Source: Pirellula sp. (GTDB lineage Bacteria > Planctomycetota > Planctomycetia > Pirellulales > Pirellulaceae). Taken from it: a DNA stretch of 64,000 bases. The notes beneath the pieces were generated by a model, which saw only the letters and a list, made by a program, of their open reading frames with translations, did not search any database and was not told where the DNA came from. The position numbers and the translations under genes are program-made. Below, in pieces: positions 52,346 to 61,500 of this stretch. Where the stretch lies: positions 1-64,000 of the forward strand of contig JAJTEK010000010.1 of NCBI GenBank assembly GCA_021299695.1, given 5' to 3'. Each line of letters starts with the position of its first letter. Position 1 is the stretch's first letter.

Positions 52346-55300
52346 GGTTGGACCTCTGATTCTTCATCTCGATGGAGCGATTGGAGCAATCCAAACCAAC
52401 TTGCCGGGTTGTTTGTACGATTCGCAGTTGCGAAATCTTCAGACATGGCTTTAGAGCCGATCTCCAAGAGGCTCAGGTTCTTGCGTTTCTCTTGCGTGGA
52501 CCACTCCAACGGAAGCAGGTCTTCTGTTTCAGAGTTGCTCCACCGGTCGAACTCACCGCGTTGAAACGCTGCTACTTTCGAATCCAAGGAGCCATGACTT
52601 TGGATGATGTAAAGCATTTCTCCCTTTTGACCTAGGATTCCCTTGGGCCCGATCCAAACCTCGATGTCCCGAATTTCGGGTTTGGTATGGGCAGCTTTGA
52701 GCAACCGACGGCTCAGACGCAATTTATCCGCCAATGCCAATCCGGGTTCCGTATGGAACTCGATTTGGCCGAGAAACGTATCGCTGTTGTTTTTTTCGAT
52801 CAGGGTCAACTTGCCTTCGTCCGCGCTGAACGATGTTGTTGAATACCAGCCGAATATCGAATCGTCTTGATCCAAATAGACCAATCGTGAAAAAGCTTTT
52901 GGATCGCTTCCAAGAAGCTTTAACTGAGAGCCCATCGAGGAGAGATTCTCCGAAGAAAAAAACTGGGAATCGGATTTCCCAAGAATACCCAAATGAAGAT
53001 CGCAACGAGTCAATTGCTGGTCTTTTTCGAGAAACATCGCAGTGGCTGGTAGTTCCCCTTGCGGCTCATGGATGATGTAGTCAAACCAAACGCTTTGCGG
53101 TGAAGACAGACTTCGCGGAGCGTTGGATCGGACTGTCATTTGCCCCCCGCACAGATGGGAAATCCTAAAGTAACGATTGCAATAGTGTTTGAAGAGTTTC
53201 GGACTTAGCGTTGTATTTTCCGGAAGCGGAACCGAGAACGGCTCGGATTGCAGGACTTCATTCGAACTGCTCAATGCGATGTGCCAAGCTGGGTGGATCC
53301 CACCAGGATTCAGCATCAAGAGATGGCTGTGTGCTCGAACATCGACCGGTTTTGAAAATGCTGCATTGGTCAAATACGCCATGTGGTTTTGACCAATATC
53401 GTCGGGGAGTCGATCGCTCGGTATCTCAAACTCGATCGCGTTGGGAATCGATGTTCTGGTACCTACAAGGTTGCCAAGTCTTAGTTCTAACCGCAAGTCG
53501 TTGACGCTTCGATAGATCTCCGGCTCGGGATAACTCGAGGTGCGAAACGGAATCCCCCACCACTCGACGGTGCGACGGCGGAAGTTCTTCGCCGCGTATT
53601 CCTTTTCAACCTCTGTGGCCTCCTGGTAATTGAGCGGTTCCTCAGACGATCTTTCAGCGGCGGAATTCAAGGTGCCCAAGCTGGCTGACCACTCGTCGAA
53701 GTAAAACGGACCCAGTGGGGTCATTTCCATGTTCTCCCACTGAACGGCTTGCTCGGTCGCGACGACCTTTTTGGTCAACGTGAGAAGTTTTCCAACCCCG
53801 ACAACGGTGTACTTCTTTAAATCGGAGCTCGACTGACCGTCCAGAGACATCGATAGTCCGCGAGGCAACCCCAGTCGCCCTCTGAGGTTGAGAGTTCTTT
53901 CTTCGGAAGCCAGCCGTCGATCGACGATCGAGGAAGGCTTGCCCCCTGTTTCAAGCGAGAGTTCCACGACATCGACCCCGAGCAATTCCGCTTGGCTACT
54001 GATGCTCATCGAGTTGGTAGCCCCACTGGCTTTGAGCTTCCCCCCTACCCTTGCTGGAATGGTCGGCAGTCCTGGCAGTCTTCCTCCTCCTTCCAATAGA
54101 GCCTCGAGTTCTTTGCCTTCAAAATCAGCGATCAAGTTGCCCGAAGCGACCCCTGGAGCTTGGGCGATGGTCAAATTGCTGTTGCCTTCAAACCTGGGCG
54201 TCTCCCAAGACCCCTTGATGCTCGCTTCGTTGCTCAAAATCCCCACCCAAGCACGTGGCAACGGACCTGGTGGTACGAAGTGTCCTCCTATTCGCAATGC
54301 AGTCCCTTTATAGCTGAACAAAAGAAACGGTCGTGCGACTGAAAAGTAAGGAGTTGGCAAATCGAGCGGAACGTCCACACCGAACTCTTCAGGTACATGC
54401 AGACCCTCTCGATCCGCGATGATTCCATCGAGTCGAATCGATAACGGGATACTGAAAGCTTCGCCTAAAACAGAAGGGCTCGTTGACGCTCGAAACGACA
54501 TACGAAACGGCTGAAGAGATAACCACCGAACCCCATCGATTGCCTTAGGATCAGGAGAGACCGTGATCAACCCACCGGGCATGTACTTTCCCATCGCATT
54601 GCTGACGGCACCGAGAATTTCCGTTGCGCCGGCTTCGCATGCGTCGAGAAGATCCGAGGTATCCAATCCGGTCCATTCCTGCTCTACGAGCTTGAACGTA
54701 TCGCTCCAGGAAAAGGGGCTGAGGCCCTTTAGTTCCAATTCGTACTTGACGACCGCTTCGGGTTTCGAAGGGTTCCAGGATTGAATCCAGCCTCGGACTT
54801 TTCCGTACTTAGGGTGCTGGTACTCCCCCATTTCCCTCCATTGCGACTCAGATGCAGTTTTGATAGTCCTTTCGCTCAGAAGATCATCGATCAAAGACGG
54901 GATGTCGTTCGAGGCTTTGACCGCGACGGGGCCTAGTTCCAGAGCTGGCCATTCTTCGATGCTTAGGGACAGTGTCAATTGATCGTTCGTTCCATCGTTG
55001 TAGGTTCGAGGTACGGCAAGCTTTTGACTGAGCTTCGGGTATTTTCGCCTAAGATAGGTTTGGACCTGTTGCATAAGGGATTCTTGGATTCCCTGGGCTT
55101 GCTTGGGGGCTTCGGTATCCTTTGGCAAATCGAGCACACTTAGTTTTTCGGGCACGACAACTTCCGGTGTTTGCTTGAGACCATTGAGCGACATGCCAAT
55201 CGGCTCGGGCGGGATGTTCGATTTCGCATTCGAAGTGGTTGCAAACCTGCATCGAATGTCCTCTGTTTTGGTGTCGAATTCGATATCGATCAACCGAATT

Positions 55301-56724
55301 TTGCTGGCGTGTCCCTTGAGTAAAGGTGTCGAGGCAATGAGTTGATCGATGCATCGATTCCGATCGTCTTGCGAAAGCTCGGCTTTCCAAATCGTCGTCA
55401 AATCTCCTTGCGGGTAGCCCTTAATAGTCAAATCACCAAGAGTTGGGTGCTTGAGGACTCCGTTAAGTTGATTTTCGGTCGTCTTGTTCAGTTGCACTGG
55501 ACAAGAACATAGCGACTTGCGAGATGACAAGTGATCGGTGAATTCCGATTGCAGGACCTTGGTCGCTTCGCGTATCTGGATCCGGACATCCTCTTGGCTT
55601 TGTCCATCGAGACGAATTTTGCAGGTGCTCCGCCAAGTGGGGTCTTCCTTGGCCGAGACTCGCAATACCAGCTCGGTTGCTGATGTGCCGTTTTCTTGTC
55701 GGACCTGGATCGAAGTCCCAGGGGTGACCAGCAACCCTGAAGGGGCGCCTAGAGCTACCAAAAACTCCATCGTTGTTTGAGTAAGACACGACAGGTTTTG
55801 ATCCGGAGGGGGCCACTGGGGTCGCCACTCTTTTTGTCCACCGTTCTCCACGAGACTCCAAGGCAAGCAAACGAGTCGCAGACCTGTGTCGTAGATTCGC
55901 GAAGGACTTTCCTCCCCTTGGGATTTCGGGATCCATTTCAGATCGAAATTCGTCGTCGATTTCGAACCCATGTATACCGTATCTTTTACACTTAAACCGA
56001 GGCGTTTTTGAAGAACCAGGGTTGATCCATCCAGCTCCAATCGGATCGCGTTTTGGCGATCCATCGACTGATATTGCGCAAAGATTGGTTGCACGTTTGC
56101 ATCGAAACTCTTAGTGAATCCTTTGACCCACCTATGCCGATCATCGATCCGCGTACCTAGCAATTGGCTCACCAATTGCCTTGTGAAACCCGGCTGCTCT
56201 GGAAAAGAAGGGCATTTGAATCTCGTGATGAGCGAATTGTATTTCGGCAGGTTTGCTATCTTCCAAAGCGCAGCGTCGCGCTCCGCCCTAGCCAATCCCT
56301 GTAGCTTGGCAAGAAGGTCACTTTTTAGGCCTTCAAATGGCTTATCTCGAAGTTTCGTCAAATCGATATTCGCATGAGAATCAAGGGCTTTAATCATCCC
56401 ATTGATTTGACTGAATTCAACGCCGCCAACTCGCAGTAGTTCCGTTAAAGACTTGGCATTCTGATTGCTTGGACTTCGGATCCAAATCGCTAAGTTCTCA
56501 ATCGCTTCCGGTTCGGTGTACTCTGGCTGCCATCGAATTGTATGCTCCAATTCCGCTTTGAGTTCGCCAAGTGATAGGATGTCCTCTCGCTCCATTTTCT
56601 GGCCGTCGAGCTCAAAGGCGTATCTCGGCGGTAGCAACAAAATCGTAAAGGCGATCGATGCGATGGCAACTGCGGTGAGTGCAAGGATCATCCAGCGGGA
56701 TCGGGGAAAGATTAGGTCGCTCAT
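52342..56724 (-). CDS. Large N-anchored extracytoplasmic protein of a proton-channel operon
   Basis: The 1460-residue protein starts with one membrane span (about residues 11-31, MILALTAVAIASIAFTILLL). The rest, about 1430 residues, is probably periplasmic and has no further span. It alternates helical parts (RDKPFEGLKSDLLAKLQGLA) with long beta-rich stretches. Residues about 800-960 read like repeated beta-strand layers (LRIGGHFVPPGPLPRA, NLIADFEGKELEALLEGGGR, LSMSLDGQSSSDL), loosely like AsmA/TamB-type beta-taco proteins; this is an inference only. No enzymatic motif is recognised. No Shine-Dalgarno is seen. It heads the ATGA-coupled chain with the ExbB- and ExbD-like genes, so it is probably the part moved or powered by them. 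Confidence 0.78.
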   Translation of the reverse strand: MSDLIFPRSRWMILALTAVAIASIAFTILLLPPRYAFELDGQKMEREDILSLGELKAELEHTIRWQPEYTEPEAIENLAIWIRSPSNQNAKSLTELLRVGGVEFSQINGMIKALDSHANIDLTKLRDKPFEGLKSDLLAKLQGLARAERDAALWKIANLPKYNSLITRFKCPSFPEQPGFTRQLVSQLLGTRIDDRHRWVKGFTKSFDANVQPIFAQYQSMDRQNAIRLELDGSTLVLQKRLGLSVKDTVYMGSKSTTNFDLKWIPKSQGEESPSRIYDTGLRLVCLPWSLVENGGQKEWRPQWPPPDQNLSCLTQTTMEFLVALGAPSGLLVTPGTSIQVRQENGTSATELVLRVSAKEDPTWRSTCKIRLDGQSQEDVRIQIREATKVLQSEFTDHLSSRKSLCSCPVQLNKTTENQLNGVLKHPTLGDLTIKGYPQGDLTTIWKAELSQDDRNRCIDQLIASTPLLKGHASKIRLIDIEFDTKTEDIRCRFATTSNAKSNIPPEPIGMSLNGLKQTPEVVVPEKLSVLDLPKDTEAPKQAQGIQESLMQQVQTYLRRKYPKLSQKLAVPRTYNDGTNDQLTLSLSIEEWPALELGPVAVKASNDIPSLIDDLLSERTIKTASESQWREMGEYQHPKYGKVRGWIQSWNPSKPEAVVKYELELKGLSPFSWSDTFKLVEQEWTGLDTSDLLDACEAGATEILGAVSNAMGKYMPGGLITVSPDPKAIDGVRWLSLQPFRMSFRASTSPSVLGEAFSIPLSIRLDGIIADREGLHVPEEFGVDVPLDLPTPYFSVARPFLLFSYKGTALRIGGHFVPPGPLPRAWVGILSNEASIKGSWETPRFEGNSNLTIAQAPGVASGNLIADFEGKELEALLEGGGRLPGLPTIPARVGGKLKASGATNSMSISSQAELLGVDVVELSLETGGKPSSIVDRRLASEERTLNLRGRLGLPRGLSMSLDGQSSSDLKKYTVVGVGKLLTLTKKVVATEQAVQWENMEMTPLGPFYFDEWSASLGTLNSAAERSSEEPLNYQEATEVEKEYAAKNFRRRTVEWWGIPFRTSSYPEPEIYRSVNDLRLELRLGNLVGTRTSIPNAIEFEIPSDRLPDDIGQNHMAYLTNAAFSKPVDVRAHSHLLMLNPGGIHPAWHIALSSSNEVLQSEPFSVPLPENTTLSPKLFKHYCNRYFRISHLCGGQMTVRSNAPRSLSSPQSVWFDYIIHEPQGELPATAMFLEKDQQLTRCDLHLGILGKSDSQFFSSENLSSMGSQLKLLGSDPKAFSRLVYLDQDDSIFGWYSTTSFSADEGKLTLIEKNNSDTFLGQIEFHTEPGLALADKLRLSRRLLKAAHTKPEIRDIEVWIGPKGILGQKGEMLYIIQSHGSLDSKVAAFQRGEFDRWSNSETEDLLPLEWSTQEKRKNLSLLEIGSKAMSEDFATANRTNNPASWFGLLQSLHRDEESEVQP

Positions 56725-56763
56725 GGGATGGTTGAGTCGGAGCGTATTTCGATAAATTCGTAG

Positions 56764-56967
56764 TTATTGGTTGGGTAGATCTTCAACCGGATAGGATTTT
56801 GTCGAGATCGGAGGGGTGGGCGTCGCAGAGGGGTCCCGTCCCGATGCGGTATTTGTGCCGCTGCTCGGCGTTTGACTTGTGCCACTCTGGCCGTTTCCGC
56901 AACCGGTGACCCCTAAGAAAAGAAAGATGGCCAAAGCGCAGAGAAAGAATGTTTCGACGCGTTTCAT
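56764..56967 (-). CDS. Small lipoprotein
   Basis: The 67-residue product has a basic start (MKRVETF), a hydrophobic core, and lipobox LGVTGCG (Cys at about 22). A Ser/Thr/Pro/Gly-rich tail ends in SYPVEDLPNQ. A start at 57003 would add 12 residues, but the ATG at 56967 fits a lipoprotein signal better. It lies 39 bases before the large-protein gene on the same strand and may be part of that operon. Function is unknown. Confidence 0.6.
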   Translation of the reverse strand: MKRVETFFLCALAIFLFLGVTGCGNGQSGTSQTPSSGTNTASGRDPSATPTPPISTKSYPVEDLPNQ

Positions 56968-57543
56968 TTGCAGGTCCCGTATCTTGTATTTCGAAAACAG
57001 CACGTTTCGTCATGCCGATCATGTCGAAATCATGTGGAGACCTACAAGCGTTTGCAGGCCGTCGTGGTCAGTACGACGACCATCTACGCGGTTTTCGTGG
57101 CAATGGAATCGCCTCGCATTGGAATTGGTGGAGCCTAACAACCGAAAACCCGAAGACGCCTCCGCTTGCGCGTCGAAATGGTAGATCGATTGTCCCCAAT
57201 CGATCGGAGCCTGAAGCCACCGTAGCCAGTGTGAGTAACAGCCGAAAAAACCTAAGGCGCCCCCGCGTGCGCGCCGTGCCGAGCCATTGGGGACAATGGC
57301 TCTACACTCGATGCCAAAGATGAAAATTCAGGACCGTTTTTGGGCAACCTGAACGTTTTTCTGGCAACCTATTCTGCTTTTTGCAGTCTATACATTAGGA
57401 GCGATAGCAAAATCGAGTTTCCTCGATGAATTTGACCTAGCACTCCTTTTTGGCACCGCATTTGCTTATTTTGTTCGTCCAAGAACTGGCAAGAGTGCCA
57501 AATCAGACCGAAACGAGCCGAGAGCACCAGGAGATGTCCGAAC
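56968..57543. other. Divergent region upstream of the proton-channel operon and algH
   Basis: It holds the REP-like hairpins at 57136-57297. No tRNA or small RNA gene was recognised and open frames here look random. The stretch 57310-57420 is A/T-richer and may contain promoters. Confidence 0.4.
57136..57297. repeat. Two REP-like hairpin units 100 bases apart, with a 12-bp inverted repeat
   Basis: Two related 40-base units start with TAACA at 57136 and 57236. Each contains a short GC stem: GACGC/GCGTC in the first and GGCGC/GCGCC in the second, so paired positions changed together. ATTGTCCCCAAT (57189-57200) and its exact complement (57286-57297) enclose the second unit. Confidence 0.7.
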
Positions 57544-58170
57544 ATGAATCGACTTCCTAGCGACCAATCCCCCGAAAACCAAGGGAACTCCGAAAAGGTG
57601 TTGCTGACCGGCTCCCTTCTGGCCGCAAGTCCCTGGGCCCGCGAACCGAACTTCCGTAATTCCGTCTGCCTAATCGTCGAGCACGGCGAGGAAGGGGCTG
57701 TAGGGGTGGTTCTTAATCGGCCCATGGAACTCGATCCGAAACCTCTGATGAGCTTTCTTTTCGAAGGACAGGAGCAAGTCGCCATGGCTTCGGCAGACGT
57801 TCGAACGGCGCATTTTAATTTTGGGGGGCCCAACAACGGTCCAATTCTGGCTATCCACAACGAGTCGGCGCTGGCCGAGGGTGGCAATAACCATGGGGTG
57901 TACCTCTCAGCCCAACTTCCAACGCTTCGCCAGTTGGCCCAAAACTCACCCGAGCACCTCAGGTGGTTCATTGGCCATGCGGCTTGGGCAAAGTCCCAAC
58001 TCGAGCAACAGATTGTCGATCACCATTGGCTTGTGGTTCCTGCGGTTCCCGAAATCGTCTTCGAAAAAGAGGAATCGATGTGGAAGCGAGCGATCGAATT
58101 CTATGGCGATTCGGTTCTTTCGGAGTTCCCCGGGGTCGGCAAGCATCCTCAGCGTGCGGCCTATAACTAG
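57544..58170 (+). CDS. AlgH/UPF0301-family protein
   Basis: The 208-residue product matches the AlgH (UPF0301/DUF179) family: LLTGSLLAASPWAREPNFRN, then SVCLIVEHGEEGAVGVVLNR, FNFGGPNNGPILAIH, and a WFIGHAAWAKSQLEQQI segment with the typical GxxxWxxxQL pattern. The family's molecular function is not settled; structures suggest a ligand or redox role. AGGAG lies about 10 bases before the ATG at 57544. It is a stand-alone gene. Confidence 0.88.
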   Translation: MNRLPSDQSPENQGNSEKVLLTGSLLAASPWAREPNFRNSVCLIVEHGEEGAVGVVLNRPMELDPKPLMSFLFEGQEQVAMASADVRTAHFNFGGPNNGPILAIHNESALAEGGNNHGVYLSAQLPTLRQLAQNSPEHLRWFIGHAAWAKSQLEQQIVDHHWLVVPAVPEIVFEKEESMWKRAIEFYGDSVLSEFPGVGKHPQRAAYN

Positions 58171-58589
58171 GGGGTAATCCTCAAATCCGAACGCAAGCCC
58201 CCCTGCCCTGCTCGGCTTCGAATTGGCGGGCAACTTCTTGCGGGAAATGCACCTTGTAGGGTTTTTTTCTTCTGCCCTGGGCATCGATCTAGCCGAAAAA
58301 GATTATGAGAGTGGGATTTTGCCTCCCGAAGGAACTTTATCGGTTTTGACGCCTCTAAAGTCCTGAGGCGGTAGGTTTCGAACCTTTTGCAAGCCGAAAC
58401 TGCTTGCGAGGCCCCTGTGTCCGGATAGGCCGAAAGTAACATTTCGATCGAAAATAGGGGTCTTAGCGATTAGTAGGTTGAATTCAGGAGTGGGCCTAAC
58501 TACTTTCAAAGTCCGCACGGGGTTTGGCTGAGACGTTGAGCCAAGAGTCCCCGTAGCTAGTCACTTTACTGCATATGGTGGAAGTTTCG
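58171..58589. other. Leader/intergenic region of the giant surface protein
   Basis: The 419 bases contain a hairpin at 58518-58553 (CGGGG-T-TTGGCT ... AGCCAA-GAGT-CCCCG) ending about 37 bases before the start. A smaller stem, GCAAGC/GCTTGC, lies near 58390-58410. A long structured leader is plausible. No known riboswitch class was recognised and no open frame is supported. Confidence 0.4.
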
Positions 58590-61500
58590 ATGAGCGCTTC
58601 GCAAAATCGCAGAGTCCGGGAACGTAAGAACATTCAATCTTCCAAGAAGAGTTTTTTGAGCCGCATGCTGCGGCTCGAGTCGCTTGAGCGCCGCGAACTG
58701 ATGGCCGCGGACTTCGCTCCCTTTCACAATTATCTTGCCTCGACGGATGTCGACGGGGACTTCAAAATCTCCCCCCTCGATGCGTTGATGGTGATCAATC
58801 AAATCAACACGACGGGTTCGGGTTCCTTGGCAGGCCGCCAAGCACCGACGACCCGAGTCGGTCTTGTCGATGCCGACGGCGACAACGCACTCTCGCCTCT
58901 CGATGCGCTCTTGGTGATCAACTCGATCAACCGCGGCGAAGGGGTCGGTGAACTCGCAGAAATCAAGTACGAGTTCTATGCGCTGAACGATAACGGGACC
59001 TTGGGCGCTAACCTGGACCCAAACCCCAACGACTTCGTGTACGAAGCGAACGTTAGCACCGGTCAGAAGTTCGTCATTCGGACCTTGATGGCCGACCTTC
59101 GTGGCAATCCCTCAGGGATCTTCAGCGCCTACCATGATCTAAACTTCACCAACCGAGATGGCACATCGGGCGAGAAGATCCAGCTCCAATGGTCGGAGTA
59201 CAATTCGCTGAAGCTTCGACAAAGCGACCCGAATGGTACGATTGGCGGTAGTTTCAGGCTAGCCTACGGGTCGGAGATCACGTCGGTGATTCCGATCGCA
59301 ACGACCTCTCCACGACCAGGGGTAACGATCCCGAGCAAATCGGGGACGGCTGACAACATTCGGACCGCCCTAGAAGGCCTTCCCGGAATCGGAGCCGGCA
59401 ACGTCGTTGTCAATGTCAACGAGATCGATCCGGATCCAGGGTTCAACTTCGACATCTTCTTCCGGAACGACAAAGCTCGCACCGACATGCCCAACGCGTC
59501 GATCGCCGAGAACAACCTGACGGCGACCCTCGGGGTTATCAACCCGACGATCACATTCCAAGACGCTCCTTCGCCGAGCCAAACCGTTGTGGCCCGGGCC
59601 GCGATGAACTACAAGCCGATCACCACTCAGTTCCCGTTGTACGTCAATGGACCGAACGGTGTGTTGGACGAGTCGTCTGCTGCCACCGGCAAACGAACTG
59701 TGAAGAACCTCGGTAGCTTCTCGAACTCCAGTGCACCGATTCCAAGTGCCTCGGCATCGAACTTCTTCGGGATCGTCGATACCGCATTCCGAGCAGGTGC
59801 ATCGGGTACCGTCGATTTGGCTGCGACCGTTTCGCAGCTGCCACCTCCAGGAAGTCAGGGTGAAAACCTCGGTATCGCTCTGTACAACGCCACCGGCGTG
59901 TACTTGACCTCCAGCCAAGTGATCTTGCCGACGGCAGTGATCAACATCCAAGACCGCCTGACTGCGGTCAACGATGTCTTTACGATCAACGAAGATGCGC
60001 CGGTCAATAGCTACAACGTCGTGGCCAACGACGTCGACCGATTTGGAACCTCCAGAGGTATCATCTCGGTCACCCAGCCGACCGAAGGTGGAACGGTTTC
60101 GTTTGATGGGGTCGGTACGGCCCAGACCATCCGGTTTACACCGGCTGCCAACTACAACGGACCTGTAACGTTCACCTACACGATACGCAACAACATCAAC
60201 GATGTCGCGACCGGTACGGTCACGATGAACATCACAGCGGTCAACGATGCACCGATCGTGATCAATACAGCCTTCAGTGTCACCGAAGACCCTGCATCGC
60301 CCCTGCTGATCGCTCCTACGGATGTCTTCTCGCCTGGACCAGCCAACGAGTCGGCCCAAGTGATCACCTTGTCGATCGTTACCCCACCACCTGCGAACCA
60401 GGGAACAGCGGTGATCAATGCCTCGGGCATTCTCGAATTCACCCCTGCGGCGAACTTTGTCGGCACGGTGATCATGGTGGTTCGTGGTACCGACAACGGT
60501 ACACCGGCGCAATCGACCAACGCCACGCTGACCGTAACGGTCAGTGCCGTCAACGACGCACCGGTGATTGTGCAAACGACCTTCAGCGTTGCCGAAGATT
60601 CTGCAACACCGCTGGTGATTCTGCCGACCCAAATTTTCGCACCAGGCCCGGCCAACGAATCGGCACAGACCGTAACGCTCTCGCTCGTTAGCACTCCAGA
60701 GCCCTCTCAAGGTGTTGCGACGATCCTTGCCAACGGGTCCCTGCAGTTCGTTCCCGCCCTTAACTTCTTCGGTCCGGTGAGCTTTGTCGTTCGCGGCACG
60801 GACAACGGAACTCCAGCTCTTTCGACCGATGCGACCTTGACGATCAACGTCACTCCGGTCAATGATGGTCCGATCGCTGTCGACGATACCGGTTCGAGTG
60901 CTCGATTCAATGTGATCGGCCTGACCGGAACGCCGACTCCGCTGGATGTGATGCGCAACGACAGTGCTGGTCCCAATGAATCCAGCATCGATACGATCAG
61001 GATCCGTTCGGTGACTACGACCACCTTGGGAGCAACCGTAACGCTTAACGCCGACCGAACCCGGGTGATCTACACGCCACCGACGACAGCCGTCAACCAA
61101 ACCGATTTCTTTAGCTATACGATCGAAGACAACGCCGGGCTGACAAGCACGGCTCGCACCGAAGTCTTCATCCTCCCGCCGACTTTCCCATTCGCAGTCG
61201 ATGACCAATTCTCGACGAGCGAAAAGACCGTCGATACCAGCTATCCGATCAATGTCACGGCCAACGACTTCGTCAACGAGGGATTCGTCAGCCAACTGCT
61301 CTCGATCGTTCAGCAACCTCAACCTGGCAAGGGGACTGCAACCGTCGTCGGAACCGACACACCGAACGATCCGAGCGATGACCGCGTCGTTTACACCGCT
61401 CCTGCTCACGTCAATGGCGGACCGATCTTGGTGGTCTACCAAATGACCGATTCCAAGCCCGGTAGCGTACCCGTCAACGCAACCTTGACCATTCAAATTT

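Noticed and set aside
50245-56724. Zorya-type anti-phage system
   Set aside because: The channel and stator pair fit superficially, but there is no ZorC/ZorD-like helicase or nuclease next to them and neither stator has an OmpA domain.
58171-58589. Riboswitch before the surface-protein gene
   Set aside because: Hairpins are present, but no conserved core of a known class could be recognised and there is no metabolic gene downstream.
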